Assembly (NCBI GenBank): GCA_033977485.1
Contig: CM066987.1
Span: 84,067,588 to 84,131,587 of the forward strand
From: Hydrangea macrophylla
Taxonomy: Eukaryota > Streptophyta > Magnoliopsida > Cornales > Hydrangeaceae
Direction: 5' to 3'
Length of the DNA: 64,000 bases
The notes below the pieces were generated by a model. That model worked only from the letters and a program-made list of their open reading frames with translations. It was not told the DNA's origin and made no database searches. Positions within the stretch are counted from its first letter, which is position 1, and the number at the start of each line of letters is the position of its first letter. The position numbers and the translations under genes were made by a program. Shown in pieces: positions 43,149 through 55,192 of this stretch.

Positions 43149-44701
43149 TGACACGACTAAAAAGTTGTGCGCTCTTGTGCAACACCCAAGTGTAGGTGAT
43201 CGTGCAAGTAATATAGTACTGGAAGTCCAGGTCGATCCCACAGGGAAGGAATAGGAAGAATGTCTACTATGTTTTAACCTAAAGAAAAGGAAAAAGATGA
43301 ATATACAGGTGGAGGTTCTAATGAATCCTAATTAATTAAATTAAACTAAATAGCAAACTAAAGCATAAAGAAACATAACTAATTAAATAGATAAAATAAT
43401 GGTGTTGGAAACACGAGAATCCACATTGATCCTAATAATCCACCATGCATATTCATTAACACTCTATGGAGTACATCCCTTTTCAGTATTCCGTATTTTT
43501 CTAAAAATAAAGAATCAATAGCCCTTTCATGACCGGGACTACATCATCACAAGTGATTTAAAATACTTAGAATACGGTTTAAAACAATGGTTATTAATTG
43601 CACTCTAAATGGTGTTAGCATTCAAAGTGGTTTTCAAAAGTCATTGAAGAAAATAGCCTTAAGACTTTAAGTTCTAAAAACTGTGACAAACTGAGCTTAT
43701 AGGGACAATTTGATGATCGATTGATCAAAGCACTCTCGATTGATCGGACATCATCATCCTTCAATCGATCGAAATGTCTTCGATCGCTTGACTATGGCTC
43801 TGGTTCGATCAATCGATCGAAATACCTTCGATCGATCGAGCCCAAGGTTTCTAAAGGTTGCATGGCAGAGGCTGGGAATCAATGTTTCATCATATTTTTC
43901 CAATGTCTAAACTATGAAAACATGATTAACTAATACAGAAATAACAAACATAGCAATCATTAACATCTAAAGCAATAAACAATCTAATAAAGAAAAAGGA
44001 GAAGAAAAACCTGAAGATAATATGAATATAACTTGTAATCAACATCAATCTTGAGTTTAACAATGGAAAAGGAGGAAGAAAACTTGAATCTAACCTAATC
44101 TACACCTAATCTAACCCTAAAACTACCCTAAAACTGCTGTTTTCTGCGTTCTGGAGCGTCCTCCCTTCGTCTGGCGTCAAAATGACTTATACATAGGGTT
44201 CCTGCAGAGTTCACGCAACTTTTGGATGAAAATAAAGTTCAATCGATCGAGCTTAGTTCAATCGATCGAACTCTCAATCGATTGAACTCTGCTCAAGGAC
44301 TTGAACTCCTCTGATTTTGACAACTCTACGCACCAATGGGAGAATGGCCATAACTTTTCACTCGGATCTCGGATTGACCTCCTGTTTGTGGCCACGTGAC
44401 CGTAACTTAAAGATCTACATTTTTTATTTCTAGGAAAATATTCCAAATCTGAATTTGTCAAAATTGGCATTTTCTTAGCTACTTCTGAAATTCTCTTCAC
44501 CAGAATCACTTTTCTTTAGCTTCACTTCATTGATTTACATTCTAATACCTATAAAATAACGCATAAACATATGTTTTAGCATTTACACAATAAAAAGAAC
44601 ATTGTTATTAGAATGCACCTAAATATAGGGGCTTTGGGGATAAGAGTATGCATAAAGAACCATGTAATACGCTATGAACATGCACTTTTCACCTCGAATC
44701 A
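43149..44701 (-). repeat. Inner LTR of M
   Basis: On the minus strand it starts TGATTCGAGG and ends GTCGTGTCA. It lacks about 60 bp present in the other copies near 43714 (the AAAGTCATGGAATAC segment). It carries TTCGATCGAA sites at 43715-43850 and 44239-44287 with a degenerate TATA (44195-44188) between them. A purine tract (TTGGGGGGTG) precedes it on the minus strand at 44702-44713. Confidence 0.85.
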
Positions 44702-46706
44702 CACCCCCCAACTAGCTCGTTGCTAGTCCTTAGCAATGAAGCGAACTACAACAATGTTTATTTAAACTCTAAAAATTGAAAACAAAATAACATAAAAATC
44801 TTAAATCACTTTCTTAGGAATCGCGATTGCATTTAGCTTATGCAACAAGCCTTTAAACCCCTAGGTTCCCCCTAGTGGACGAGTGTTGTCTCGTGAGGGT
44901 TTGCAGTGAATCTACCCACAAAATTCATGTTTATGGTAATGGTTCTCATTTAAATGTTTTCAAGATTTTTTTTTCATCTCATTTAGCAAATGTGGCTTAG
45001 CTTAACAATATTATGAAACTCTCTACTATGCTATAGCCATGCAACACACACATTACAGTTAATCTACTATCAAAGTCATTAGAATGTTCCATACCTATCA
45101 ATCTTCAAGTGTGTGTGTGAATGGACAACCAAAATACAAAACTTTAATTTTAAAAGTTGCATAATGTAAGATACTATCAAGACGTTCATTTTGACTCAAC
45201 TCTCATCGGGATTACACTCTCAAGATGAAATCACTCCAATTAGGTGTAATAATTATCACTCATGATATGGAATCTATAAAGAGTAATTGTAAATAGAATC
45301 TAATGCTTCTCATATCTAAATAGAAAAACGGACATTTTAGTACACAAAGTCTCATGAATGGATACTTTTCACTAGAAGAGCAAGATACCGTGGAGAACTC
45401 CCTCATTACATCAACTTCAAATCCAATTTACCTAAAATCATCAGGACTTTGAAAAAGAGGTGTTAGGTGAAAGAAGAAAGAGACTCGTGATATTCAATTG
45501 GGTCCAAGGATATGACTAGAATGTCTAATACAACTTTTCAAACTTCCCCACATCTTCAATCTCTCTTTCTCTCTCTTTTAATTTTTTTTTCCTTTTCTTT
45601 CTATTATTATTTTTTTTCTTTTGTAACAACCATTGGCACCTTTTTTTCTTTTCATGCTTTTTTTTTTCTTTTTCTTTTTTTTTTCTCTTTATTTTTTATT
45701 CATCATTTTTTTTTCTTTGCCAACTTTCCATTATTCACACTACCAAACTTCTTATCAGGATAACACATCCCAATCACTCCTAGGTAGAGAAAAGAAGCTC
45801 AAACTTGTATTTTGGAGTTGGGCTTAGATTTAAGGAATTGTAATGACAATGCAATTATGATAAGGCTCAAGAGGTGAAGTAAAGGAATAGCACAGAGGTA
45901 GCCCAAGGCTGTATTATTCGTGTATGGTCAAAAGATGGCCTAATTCATCATCTAAGTTCATAGGATTATTCATTTTAGTAAATTCAAGAGTTCTAAAGTT
46001 TGGTAAATCCTGAACGTTCTCTTCTAATGATCAGTCAAAATGAAGAAAATGAGACTTTCAACGAATTACAGCGCTTTTCAAAAAGTAAGAGTAATTTATA
46101 AAATCCTAAAAAAAAAAGAATAGCACAAAAGCTCACTTGGATTATTAGTCTCCACTACAGTCTCTCAAGACACCTAAGCTATACTTACTAAACCATTTTA
46201 GCTAAGTACAAGGTTGTCACAATGTGCTCAAAGTTGTTTGAAGATTAAAAAGCATAAAATATACTATAACTAAGATAGTAAAGAAACTATCATTGTGTAT
46301 CACATACTAATAACATACAGAAAATAACACTAATGCATCATAACTAACTACATTAACTAATAGAGAAATACAAGAACCATTTTATTATCTTTAAAAAAAA
46401 AATTTAAAATTTTAAAATTTTTGACAGTTTTTAAATTTACTGAGTCTTGTGCTGCTAAGCAGGTATATGACACTAAAGCATAAAAAGAAAGAAACGAGGC
46501 ATGCAATGACTCACTCCCCCCAACTAAAACTAAACATTGTTCGCAATGTTCTAAACTAAGCATATGGACATGTAAAGTAAATCGAGAGAAGGAAGGATGT
46601 TATCTCGAGGCGTTAATATCCATTTTTTTCAAGTAACCTGCAAAATCATTAGTAGCAACAAGGAAAAATAGAGAATATACTAGAACTACTCAGTAACTAA
46701 ATTAGG
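44702..46706 (-). other. Noncoding body of M, 3' side
   Basis: No coding signal is seen on either strand. It has a long T-rich low-complexity tract at 45545-45720 and A-runs near 46100 and 46390. It is conserved in N (59640-61614), so the element carries a fixed 2 kb noncoding segment between its ORF and 3' LTR. Confidence 0.6.
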
Positions 46707-48416
46707 TTAATCAAGATATTTATCATAAAGTAACAACCGAATTTTTTGAGGATCTTTCCAGTAAAATAATTTAACAGTGAAAAGAATGTAGGGATCCTCA
46801 TAAAATTACAACTCCTCCCAATTAATGTCAGGCTCAAGGTCAGAGGAGATGATGCAAAACCTATGGCTTCCAAATTTGTTGGGCATAGTTATAAGAGGAA
46901 TACCACACTTTTTAGGAATTGTACTCAAGGAAAGATCTTTGGTGTTGGTATTTTCTATAACAACCTCTATTTTTTTATTATAAAAAACAGGTGGAGACCA
47001 TGGTTCAATAAAAGGGGCAGGGTCTAAGTGATGTTCTAATGAAGCTTTACTACCCTCCTCTTGTTCTAGAACAGAATCTATAGAGATATGACCATAGGAA
47101 TTGGATTTCTGTTCTATGTAAATAGTTTTGGACTAGACTTGGATAAAACTATTTATTTGGGCCTCAATATCATTATTACTCAAGAAAGTCAAGCAGCCTA
47201 GCAGATTACTAGCTTCTTGTTGAAGTTTAAGATCATCTAACATGGGCCTAATATTTTCCAAGTCCTCTCTCACAGAATTTTGAAATTTAAAATTTGGTAA
47301 AGTACATGTGCTAGAATCCTTACCATCCTCTTCCACAACACATTCTATTTGTTCAATATTAGGGTATATATGATTTTCAAACTCGGGATGAGAGCATTAA
47401 TTGATAGAGAGGATAGGTGATGGGCAACTTGGTGACACCACCTCTTCGGCCGAAAAAGGTGAGGATTCATGAATGTCACATGAATCTAAATCAAATTTAG
47501 AATTTTCAATAACGTCCTCCCTAGGGTCACTATCAAAGGTAGGGGTAGAGTCAGCAGGGGACTCATCCTTTCCTAATTGCGTGCAATCACCTAAACTCTC
47601 ATTATCTGTAAAAATCTCATTCTCATCCGTGTAACTCTCCTCACTATATATGTCATCTATTCAGGTTCTATGGACAAAGGAATTGTGCAACTTTATCCAG
47701 GTAGTGAAGGAGTTAATGTCTCGGGTTGTATATTGAGGAGAAGATGGTTCTACAACTTCATGCTTAATGGTTTGGTTTTGGAGTTCTTGTTGGGTTGTCA
47801 CTTTCTCGAGTGAGTTGTTAACATCATTCGGTATAAACCAGTCATAGTCCTCTATTTACATTCCATTGTTAGTGTCCTAAAATTTAGGTTGTAATGTTGA
47901 AGGATTGGTATAGTCTTCTAAAGGTAGGCTAGCATATGCTTGTTGATATCTAGTTTCTAATTTATCTAGTGCACTATCTAGCCTTTTCATTTCACTAAGC
48001 AGTAATTTTAACATACCATTATCCTCAACTTGGTTATCGTCCTCATTATTACTATACGAAGTTTCGCCCCATTGTGGTTGATAGTAATTTCCATCCCATT
48101 GTGTTTGCGGACAAGACTCGCCAAAGGGAAAGTCTTGGTGCGTTTGGTAATCGTGGGAGCTATTACTATATCCTACATTATCTTTTTGGTTATATCCTCA
48201 TTGCGATTGATAGAACTCTTCCTGTGGAGGTTCTTGATATGTTTGATAATATGGGGGACTACCACTATCATATTCCCATTGTGGTGGTTAGTAGCACTCA
48301 GGTTGATAGTGTGCATCATATGTGGGTGCTTGCCAACTTGGGGGATAGTTTTCATTACTTAACGTGTACCTATTCATGATGTTTGTGTTGTATGGAGGGT
48401 AATATGGATAAGACAT
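46707..48416 (-). pseudogene. Broken copy of the 568-codon ORF in M
   Basis: It is collinear with the intact ORF of N (61615-63321) and of nearly equal length. The best surviving frame reads SSTCTLPNFKFQNSVREDLE and NIRPMLDDLKLQQEASNLLG, where N has NIGPTLDDLKIQQEASNLLD. Several stops and frame changes (near 47130, 47400 and 47860) prevent a full product. The ATG is at 48416, about 160 bases after the primer site. Its decay against N suggests M is older or lost selection. Confidence 0.75.
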
Positions 48417-48573
48417 GTTTACCCAAATTTTTTTTTAAAACAATAGAATTTTGATTTATTTATTTTTTACTTGTGAGAGAAAAAGTCCAAAAGTTTTTAA
48501 TTTTATTTATTTATTTATTTAAGAAAAAGAAGAAAAATGGAAATAACTTAGTAAAATCCTAACCTAGTTGCCT

Positions 48574-48591
48574 TTCCCGGCAACGGTGCCA
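48574..48591 (-). other. Primer binding site, tRNA-Asp type (M, outer)
   Basis: The minus strand reads TGGCACCGTTGCCGGGAA, with two changes from the site at 43125-43142. Confidence 0.85.
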
Positions 48592-48597
48592 AAAACT

Positions 48598-50214
48598 TAA
48601 CACGACTAAAAAGTTGTGCGCTCTTGTGCAACACCCAAGTATAGGTGATTGTGCAAGTAATATAGTACTGGAAGTCCAGGTCGATCCCACAGGGAAGGAA
48701 TAGGAAGAATGTCTACTATGTTATAACCTAAAGAAAAAGAAAAAGATGAATATACAGGTGGAGGTTCTAATGAATCCTAATTAATTAAATTAAACTAAAT
48801 AGCAAACTAAAGCATAAAGAAACATAACTAATTAAACAGATAAAATAAAGGTGTTGGAAACACGAGAATCCACATTGATCCTAACCATCTACCATGCATA
48901 TTCATTAACGCTCTATGGAGTACATCCCTTTTCAGTATTCCGTATTTTTCTAAAGATAAAGAATCAATAGCCCTTTCATGACCGGGACTACATCATCACA
49001 AGACATTTAAAATACTTAGAAGACGGTTTAAAACAATGGTTATTACTTGCACTCTAAATGGTGTTAGCATTCAAAGTGGTTTTCAAAAGTCATTGAAGAA
49101 AATAGCCTTAAGGCTTTAAGTTCTAAAAACTATTGTGACAAACTGAGCTTATAGGGACAATTTGATGACAGATTTCTAAAACAGAAAGTCATGGAATACT
49201 TAAAAGAATCATCTCAGGAATCTACAAGTTTGATCGATCGAAGCGCTCTCGATCGATCGGACATCATCATCCTTCAATCGATCGAAATGTCTTCGATCAC
49301 TTGACTATGGCTCTGGTTCGATCGATTGAACTACCTTCGATCGATCGAGCCTAAGGTTTCTAAAGGTTGCATGGCAGAGGCTGGGAATCAATGTTTCATC
49401 ATATATTTCCAACGTCTAAACTATGAAACATGATTAACTAATACAGAAATAACAAAACATAGCAATCATTAACATCTAAAGCAATTAACAATCAAATAAA
49501 GAAAAAGGAGAAGAAAAACTTGAAGATAATATGAATATAACTTGTAATCAACATCAATCTTGAGTTAACAATTGAAAAGGAGGATGAAAACTTGAATCTA
49601 ACCTAATCTACACCTAATCTAACCCTAAAACTACCCTAAAACTGCCGTTTTCTGCGTTCTGGAACGTCCTCCCTTCGTCTGGCATCAAAATGACTTATAT
49701 GTAGGGTTCCTGCAGAGTTCACACAACTTTTGGATGAAAATAAAGTTCGATTGATCGAGATTAGTTCGATCGATCGAACTCTCAATCGATTGAACTCTGC
49801 TTAAGGGCTTGAACTCCTCTGATTTTGACAACTCTGCGCACCGATGGGAGAATGGCTATAACGTTTCACTCAGACCTCGGATTGACCTCCCATTTGTGGC
49901 CACACGACCGTAACTCAAAGATCTACATTTTTTATTTCTAGGAAAATATTCCAAATCTGAAGTTTTCATTGTCAAAATTAGTATTTTCTCAGCTGCTTCT
50001 GTTATTCTCTTCACCAGAATCACTTTTCTTTAGCTTCACTTCATTGATTACATTCTAATACTTATAAAATAACGCATAAACATGTGTTTTAGCATTAACA
50101 CAATAAAAAGAACATTATAATTAGAATGCACCTAAATATAGGGACTTTAGGGATAAAAGTATGCATAAAGAACCATGTAATACGCTATGAACATGCACTT
50201 TTCACGTCGAATCA
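48598..50214 (-). repeat. Outer 5' LTR of M
   Basis: It matches the inner LTR and both N LTRs. It ends ACGTCGAATCA at 50214, adjoining the TSD. Palindromes are at 49228-49350 and 49746-49800, with a CATATAAG TATA-like box (49702-49695). Confidence 0.85.
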
Positions 50215-50276
50215 GTTTCGCCAGCCGAAGACTTTGGAGCTATTCTTTTGTTATAGTTCTGTTATTATTATGTTAG
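50215..50276 (+). other. LTR exon of F, second half
   Basis: It starts with the second copy of the GTTTC target. The frame resumes as FASRRLWSYSFVIVLLLLC with a stop at 50274. Removing M and one GTTTC restores a single open frame of about 50 codons from 42684. Confidence 0.4.
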
Positions 50277-50530
50277 TGATGTAATAGTTTAGCTAGTCTT
50301 GTAATATGTAACTTTTGGATATCTTTTTGGTCTGCAATATACTACTGATGTAAGACTTGGATGTTTTAAATTTCTGCTTCTGCTGAACTTAGTCACTTTC
50401 CCATATCACATTATTGTTATCAGCATGTTTGGACAATCAGGTGACACTCTCAACCAGTCACGTGTCTACGAACCCATAAAGGAAATTCATTTTTCCCTAA
50501 TTTTGGTACTTCGGGGCGTGATAGGGATTT

Positions 50531-50547
50531 TTGGTATCAGAGCCTTA
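50531..50547 (+). other. Primer binding site of F, initiator tRNA-Met
   Basis: TTGGTATCAGAGCCTTAGG begins seven bases after the LTR end (GATA). It is a perfect match to the usual TGGTATCAGAGC core. Confidence 0.9.
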
Positions 50548-50645
50548 GGTTTTGACGCACTCACTGATTGTCCTACACCTTAAGTTATGAGCGTAAGATT
50601 TACCTAGTATTAGTCCTGACACTAAGTTAGTTCCTCTTGCAGGAC

Positions 50646-51657
50646 TATGGAGCCGACCTTTGTTCACGATGATTTCAGAGGGTACTATATTCTCGACGGT
50701 CGTATCCAGCCTGCCGACCCTGTACTTTATCGATAGCGGATCCGCCAGAGGGCAAGGCACATTTTAGAGGAGGACATGCGGAGAGCCATGCATATCGATG
50801 CACTACAGTATCCAGATCGAGTTCAGCTTGAGTCAATTCATGCTTCAGAGACTATCATACTTATCTGCCAGGAGCTTATCAGCATGGCTCGGGACGAGGC
50901 ACTATACGATAATATACTCTCCCGATTATCATGGCCGCAACAGCACCACCATTCTCACCCGAGCCCATACCAGAGCCAGATACAAATTCAGACCCCATGG
51001 ATACGGATAGCGATAAGGATAGAGCGAGTAGAGAGGATTCTATAAGCAGTAGCCACACAGTAGACGACCCATCTGATGAAGACGACACAGATGATGATGA
51101 TGACCCGATGTTTGAGGACAACCCGGCGAGTAGCGATGATGAGTCGATCGAGGAGACCGATCTAGTAGAGGATGGTCAAGGAGCAGAGGATGATGTATAC
51201 GATCATCCAGTACTGCCAGCTGATGAGGACATGATAGTACCAATACCCTAGTAGGACTACGGGGCAAATCCAACTGATATTGAGGAGGACCCAGAGGAGA
51301 AGGAGTTCTTAGAGGACCCCGCAGATGATCCAGTTATAGAGCTGATTCAGGACGATCCCGATGCACAGCCTGACCTACATGATGATGTGGATCCAGATGA
51401 TGTCGTTGAGCCTGATGAGTTAGCTGTCGAGTTGGATAATGTGCCACCAAAGGTTGTAGAGCTAGACAATAAGGGTGACATCGACTTAGATGGAGTTGGC
51501 GGAGATAGCACCAAGATGGATATTACTAGATGGTGGACCAGATGAGTTTGACCAGTGGTTGGATTTTATGCCAGCAGAGGTAGCTACCATTCCAAGGGAC
51601 GAGATACCACCTACGGTTACTGACGATGAGGTAGACTTCTATGCCCTACCACGTTGA
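50646..51657 (+). pseudogene. ORF0 of F: pre-gag ORF with acidic tail
   Basis: An ATG at 50646 lies four bases after CCTCTTGCAG, a good acceptor-like site. The frame starts MEPTFVHDDFRGYYILDGRI. After a stop and a frame step it becomes strongly acidic and Pro-rich (PEPIPEPDTNSDPMDTDSDK, DEDDTDDDDDPMFEDNPASS, QDDPDAQPDLHDDVDPDD). It ends EVDFYALPR with TGA at 51657. Two adjacent stops at 51249 and one more frame step near 51520 break it. About 335 codons in all. A homologous start lies in G at 1538. It is not a standard gypsy gene; its role is unknown. The conserved part and acidic tail could act as a protein-binding or regulatory factor, but this is a guess. Confidence 0.65.
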
Positions 51658-52013
51658 TATGATCTTCAAAGAGCTGTTATTACTTCTATATAGTGATGTG
51701 CATATTAGCTTTGTTGGGTATAGCACGTATTATAGATATTTTAGTTGTAAGTACTATGTACATGTTCTTTTTGTAAGCACACCTAGTAGATGCTTAAACT
51801 CTTGTATAGTATGTACTGGCCTTGGACGTAGTACTTTGATGTAAATCTTTTTGGTTTAATATAATGGTTTCAGTTATATCGCTTTATTCCATTGACATTT
51901 AGTAATATATGCATGCTTATTACATTTTAATTTTGGTACACATGAAGACCACCTATAAAGACTCGGTATGGAATCAAAGGATATTAACAGTAAAACTTGT
52001 GCGTTATTTTCAG
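51658..52013 (+). other. Linker between ORF0 and gag of F
   Basis: This is a 356-base AT-rich noncoding stretch. It ends GTGCGTTATTTTCAG directly before the gag ATG at 52014, a strong acceptor-like site. This suggests that gag may be reached by splicing that skips ORF0. Confidence 0.5.
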
Positions 52014-53100
52014 ATGGCTGGAGGACGTAGGGGGAACCACAATTGTCATAACGAGGAAGAACCGGAGATACCTATTGAGATAGACCCTACAGGACTACTC
52101 TCAGCCTTGGTCAAGAGGATTGAGAGGGCTTTAAATAATGTAGGAAACAACAACAACTGCCCAGCACCACCCCCAAGGCAGATAGGGGATAAGTTACTTG
52201 AACGCTTCCGTGGATTAAGACCGAAAAAGTTCAATGGGATGATGGAACCATGGAAAGCGGAGCAATGGCTACGAGAGATGGATCTCATCTGCAAAGCCAT
52301 GGATTGTAGTGAGGCCGAAAAATGCCGCCTAGCTGTATTTCAGTTGACATATGCCGCTGTAGACTGGTGGGAAGCGGAAAAGGCTACTTTGGGAGAAAGA
52401 GCTATAAGGGAAATGACATGGACCGTGTTCAAGGAATGGTTCCTAGCAAAGTATTTTCCATTAGTAGAATGAAATCTGAAGAAAAAAGAATTCATGGAAT
52501 TGGTGCAAGGGAACAATTCTGTTCAAGAGGAGTATACAACGTAATTTGAGCGCCTGTCCCGTTTTGCGCATCACATGGTGGACACACCTAAAAAAGAAGA
52601 ACGAACAATATTACCAAGGGTTATCTCTTTCACTACAAGAGATGACTACAATTTACGTGAGTTAATCCTTTGAATCTTTGGTAGGGTTGGCTACACAGAT
52701 GGAGAATATACAGAAACAGAAGTAGAAGAGGTTTACCAGTAGGTTTCCATCATGAAATGTTCAAGGATCAAGGCCACCCATGCATTATCAGCATAACAAG
52801 CACACTTGGAATGGAGAAAGAAAGTCGCAGCAGGCACGGAGGCAACCACAGCAAGCCAAAACTACAGCACCACAAACACCAATCCCTGTTGGATATCAAG
52901 GTGGTTATATTGCCCAAGGAAAAGGTCCAGTGAGTTGCTTCAACCGTGCCATACCCGACCACCATGCAAAAGATTGCAGAACCTCTAATAACCACGATCG
53001 TGGTGGTGTAATATGCTTTAATTGTGGAGAGAAAGGCCACTGAAGCCGAGACTGCAAGGCACCTCACCGAGGATACAATGGACCCAACGCTCAAGGGTAA
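52014..53100 (+). pseudogene. Gag of gypsy F
   Basis: It starts MAGGRRGNHNCHNEEEPEIP, then the capsid core LLERFRGLRPKKFNGMMEPW, KAEQWLREMDLICKAMDCSE, VFQLTYAAVDWWEAEKATLG and FKEWFLAKYFPLVE, then a stop at 52470. The frame continues KKKEFMELVQGNNSVQEEYT and FERLSRFAHHMVDTP with further stops. Two zinc knuckles follow: a damaged CFNRAIPDHHAKDC and an intact CFNCGEKGH at 53030, where a stop replaces the next residue. The start was chosen for its match with element E and for the acceptor just upstream. If intact it would form the particle shell. Confidence 0.8.
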
Positions 53101-53520
53101 GCTGCCAAGACTCATCTGAATGCCGTTATTCCGGAAGCAGCAAGCTTTGATGCAAAAGCGCATTAGAATCTAGAAGGTACGCTCACTCTTTTTAGCAATA
53201 GAGTTAAAATATTATTTGATACTAGAGCGTCGAATTCGTTTATTGCTAGTAGAGTCATACAAGATTTGGGTTTAGTACCTCAAAACCTTACTGTAGCATT
53301 GAATGTCGTATCTCTAATGTGTACATCTGTTAAGTTGAATAGGGTATGCAAAAACTGTCCCATCAACATAGAAGATAGAGACCTATTCGCGGATTTGGTG
53401 ATCTTGTCAATGAAGGAGTTCGACATCATCTTAGGAATTGACTGGCTCACAAGTACCATGCTATCTTCGATTGTACCAGCAAGTTGAATACCTTTACGAT
53501 ACCTAGAAGTCAACCCTTTT
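53101..53520 (+). pseudogene. Aspartic protease of gypsy F
   Basis: The frames read LEGTLTLFSNRVKILFDTRA, SNSFIASRVIQDLGLVPQN, VKLNRVCKNCPINIEDRDLF and ADLVILSMKEFDIILGIDWL. The layout matches the protease of D. The active-site triad DTG is here DTR, which should abolish activity. The end after LTSTMLSSIVPAS is out of frame with the following reverse transcriptase. Element E lacks this region, and D keeps DTGA. Confidence 0.75.
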
Positions 53521-53619
53521 TCTTTCAGTGTAATCCATTGAGTGATGGTTTTCTCACTAGTCGCTTGACTGCCATCGAGGGTACAAGCTCAGAGATCACA
53601 ATCACAGAGATTTCGATAG

Positions 53620-55192
53620 TGTGATAATTCGAGGACGTATTTAAAGATCTCTCAGGTTTGTCGCCAAAGCGAGAGATAGACTTCTGCATAAAACTGGCAC
53701 CTGGAACCATGCTTGTCTCCAAGACCCCATACAGGTTAGCACCGACGGAAATGCAAGAATTGAAGAAGCAAGTACAGGAGTTGGAGGATTTGGAATTCGT
53801 GCATCCAAGCACATCATCGTGGGGAGCACCGGTACTGTTCGTAAAGAAGAAAGATGGATCGCTTCGACTCTGCATAGACTACAGGGAGTTGAATAAGGTA
53901 ACCATCAAGAATAAGTACCCGCTGCCATGTACTAATGACTTGTTCGATCAATTACAAGGAGCCACGACGTTTTCAAAGATAGATTTGAGATTAGGATACC
54001 ACCAACTATTAATTCGACTAGAAGACGTGTCAAAGACAGCATTCCATACCAGATACGGACTTTACGAGTTTCTTGTGATGTCATTCGGGCTAACCAACTC
54101 CCCAGTAGTGTTTATAGACTTGATGAATAGGGTATTTAGGCCCTACCTGGATCAGTTTATTATCTTCTTTATAGATGATATACTGACTTATTCAAGACCA
54201 AGGAGGAACACGAAAGACATTTATAGATTGCCTTACAGACACTCAGGGATAACCAACTGTATACAAAGTTCAGCAAATGCGAGTTTTGGCTTAAAGAAGT
54301 CAAGTTCTTAGGACATGTCCTCTCTCAGAATGGGATATTAGTGGATTCTTCAAAGATAGACGCAGTGCTAGATTGGAAAAGACCGAGTAATGCTTCAGAT
54401 ATTAAAAGTTTTCTGGGTTTGGCTGGCTACTATAGGTGATTTGTATAAAGATTCTCTAGAATCGCAGTCCCATTAACTGGTCTTACAAAGAAGGAGTCGA
54501 AGTTCGATTGGAAGGATCGACATGAACGTGCATTTCAAGAGCTGAAGGAGAGATCAACTTCGGCACCCGTGTTAGCAATAACCAAGAGCTATAAAAGATA
54601 TACCATCTACAGTGATGCTTCACACCAAGGAATAGGGTGTGTACTTATGCAAGATGGAAAGGTGATAACGTATGGATCGAGACAGTTGAAGCAGCACGAG
54701 ATGAGTTATCCAACGCATGATCTAGAGTTAGCCGTAATTGTGTTTGCACTAAAAACATGGAGGCATTGCCTCTATGGGGAGCACTTTGATTTGTTTTCAG
54801 ACCATAAGAGCTTGAAATACTTGTTCTCTCAGAAGGAACTAAATATGAGGCAGAGACGATGGATGGAGTTACTCAAGGATTATGATTTCACTCTACAATA
54901 CCATCCTGGAAAAGCAAACGTTGTTGCAGATGCTTTGAGTCGTAAACCTCGCGAGATAGTTGCTAATCTCATGATTCGAGAATGGAAAGGATTGGAAACC
55001 ATAGCAGAATTTGATCTCCAACTCACAGAGACAGAAGGAGGACACGATTTTGGATGTTTAGTAGCACAACCGACGCTTCTCAATCGTATTTTGGAAGCCC
55101 AACAAAAAGACGAAGAGTGGAAAAAGTGGTTTGCTAAAGTTTCGGCAAAGGAACCCGAGGAATGGAGCGTAGGCTCAGATAGAGGATTTTGA
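53620..55192 (+). pseudogene. Reverse transcriptase and RNase H of gypsy F
   Basis: Reads [145 protein letters not shown] frame step at about 54200 is followed by [20 protein letters not shown], a damaged GLAGYYR stretch with two stops, and RNase H with [51 protein letters not shown] and [19 protein letters not shown] and the RNase H Asp are kept. Three or more changes stop expression. Confidence 0.85.

Larger units (their letters stand above)
42773..50214 (-). mobile_element. Non-autonomous element M, three-LTR remnant
   Basis: It is flanked by GTTTC (42768-42772 and 50215-50219). On the minus strand the order is LTR (50214-48598), tRNA-Asp primer site, ORF pseudogene, 2 kb noncoding region, LTR (44701-43149), a second primer site, and an ORF start cut off at 42780. 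The left end keeps TGACACG, the first seven bases of the LTR, fused to ORF sequence. It therefore was probably a tandem LTR-body-LTR-body-LTR element that lost most of the third LTR by internal deletion. Confidence 0.8.
38482..50523 (+). repeat. 5' LTR of gypsy F, with two insertions
   Basis: It starts TCTAACACCTGTAATT, one change from TGTAACACCTGTAATT at 56559, and ends CGGGGCGTGATA before the primer site. Without L (1.5 kb, plus TSD) and M (7.4 kb, plus TSD) it would be about 3.1 kb. It carries a TATA box, a donor, two tandem repeat blocks and an acidic exon. Confidence 0.8.

Noticed and set aside
45512..45827. Phe-rich frames at 45512-45827 and 60417-60695
   Set aside because: Low-complexity T tracts in the noncoding body of M and N; both strands give spurious frames.
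52768..53163. 131-codon minus-strand ORF opposite gag of F
   Set aside because: Shadow of the plus-strand gag zinc region; no homology or start context.
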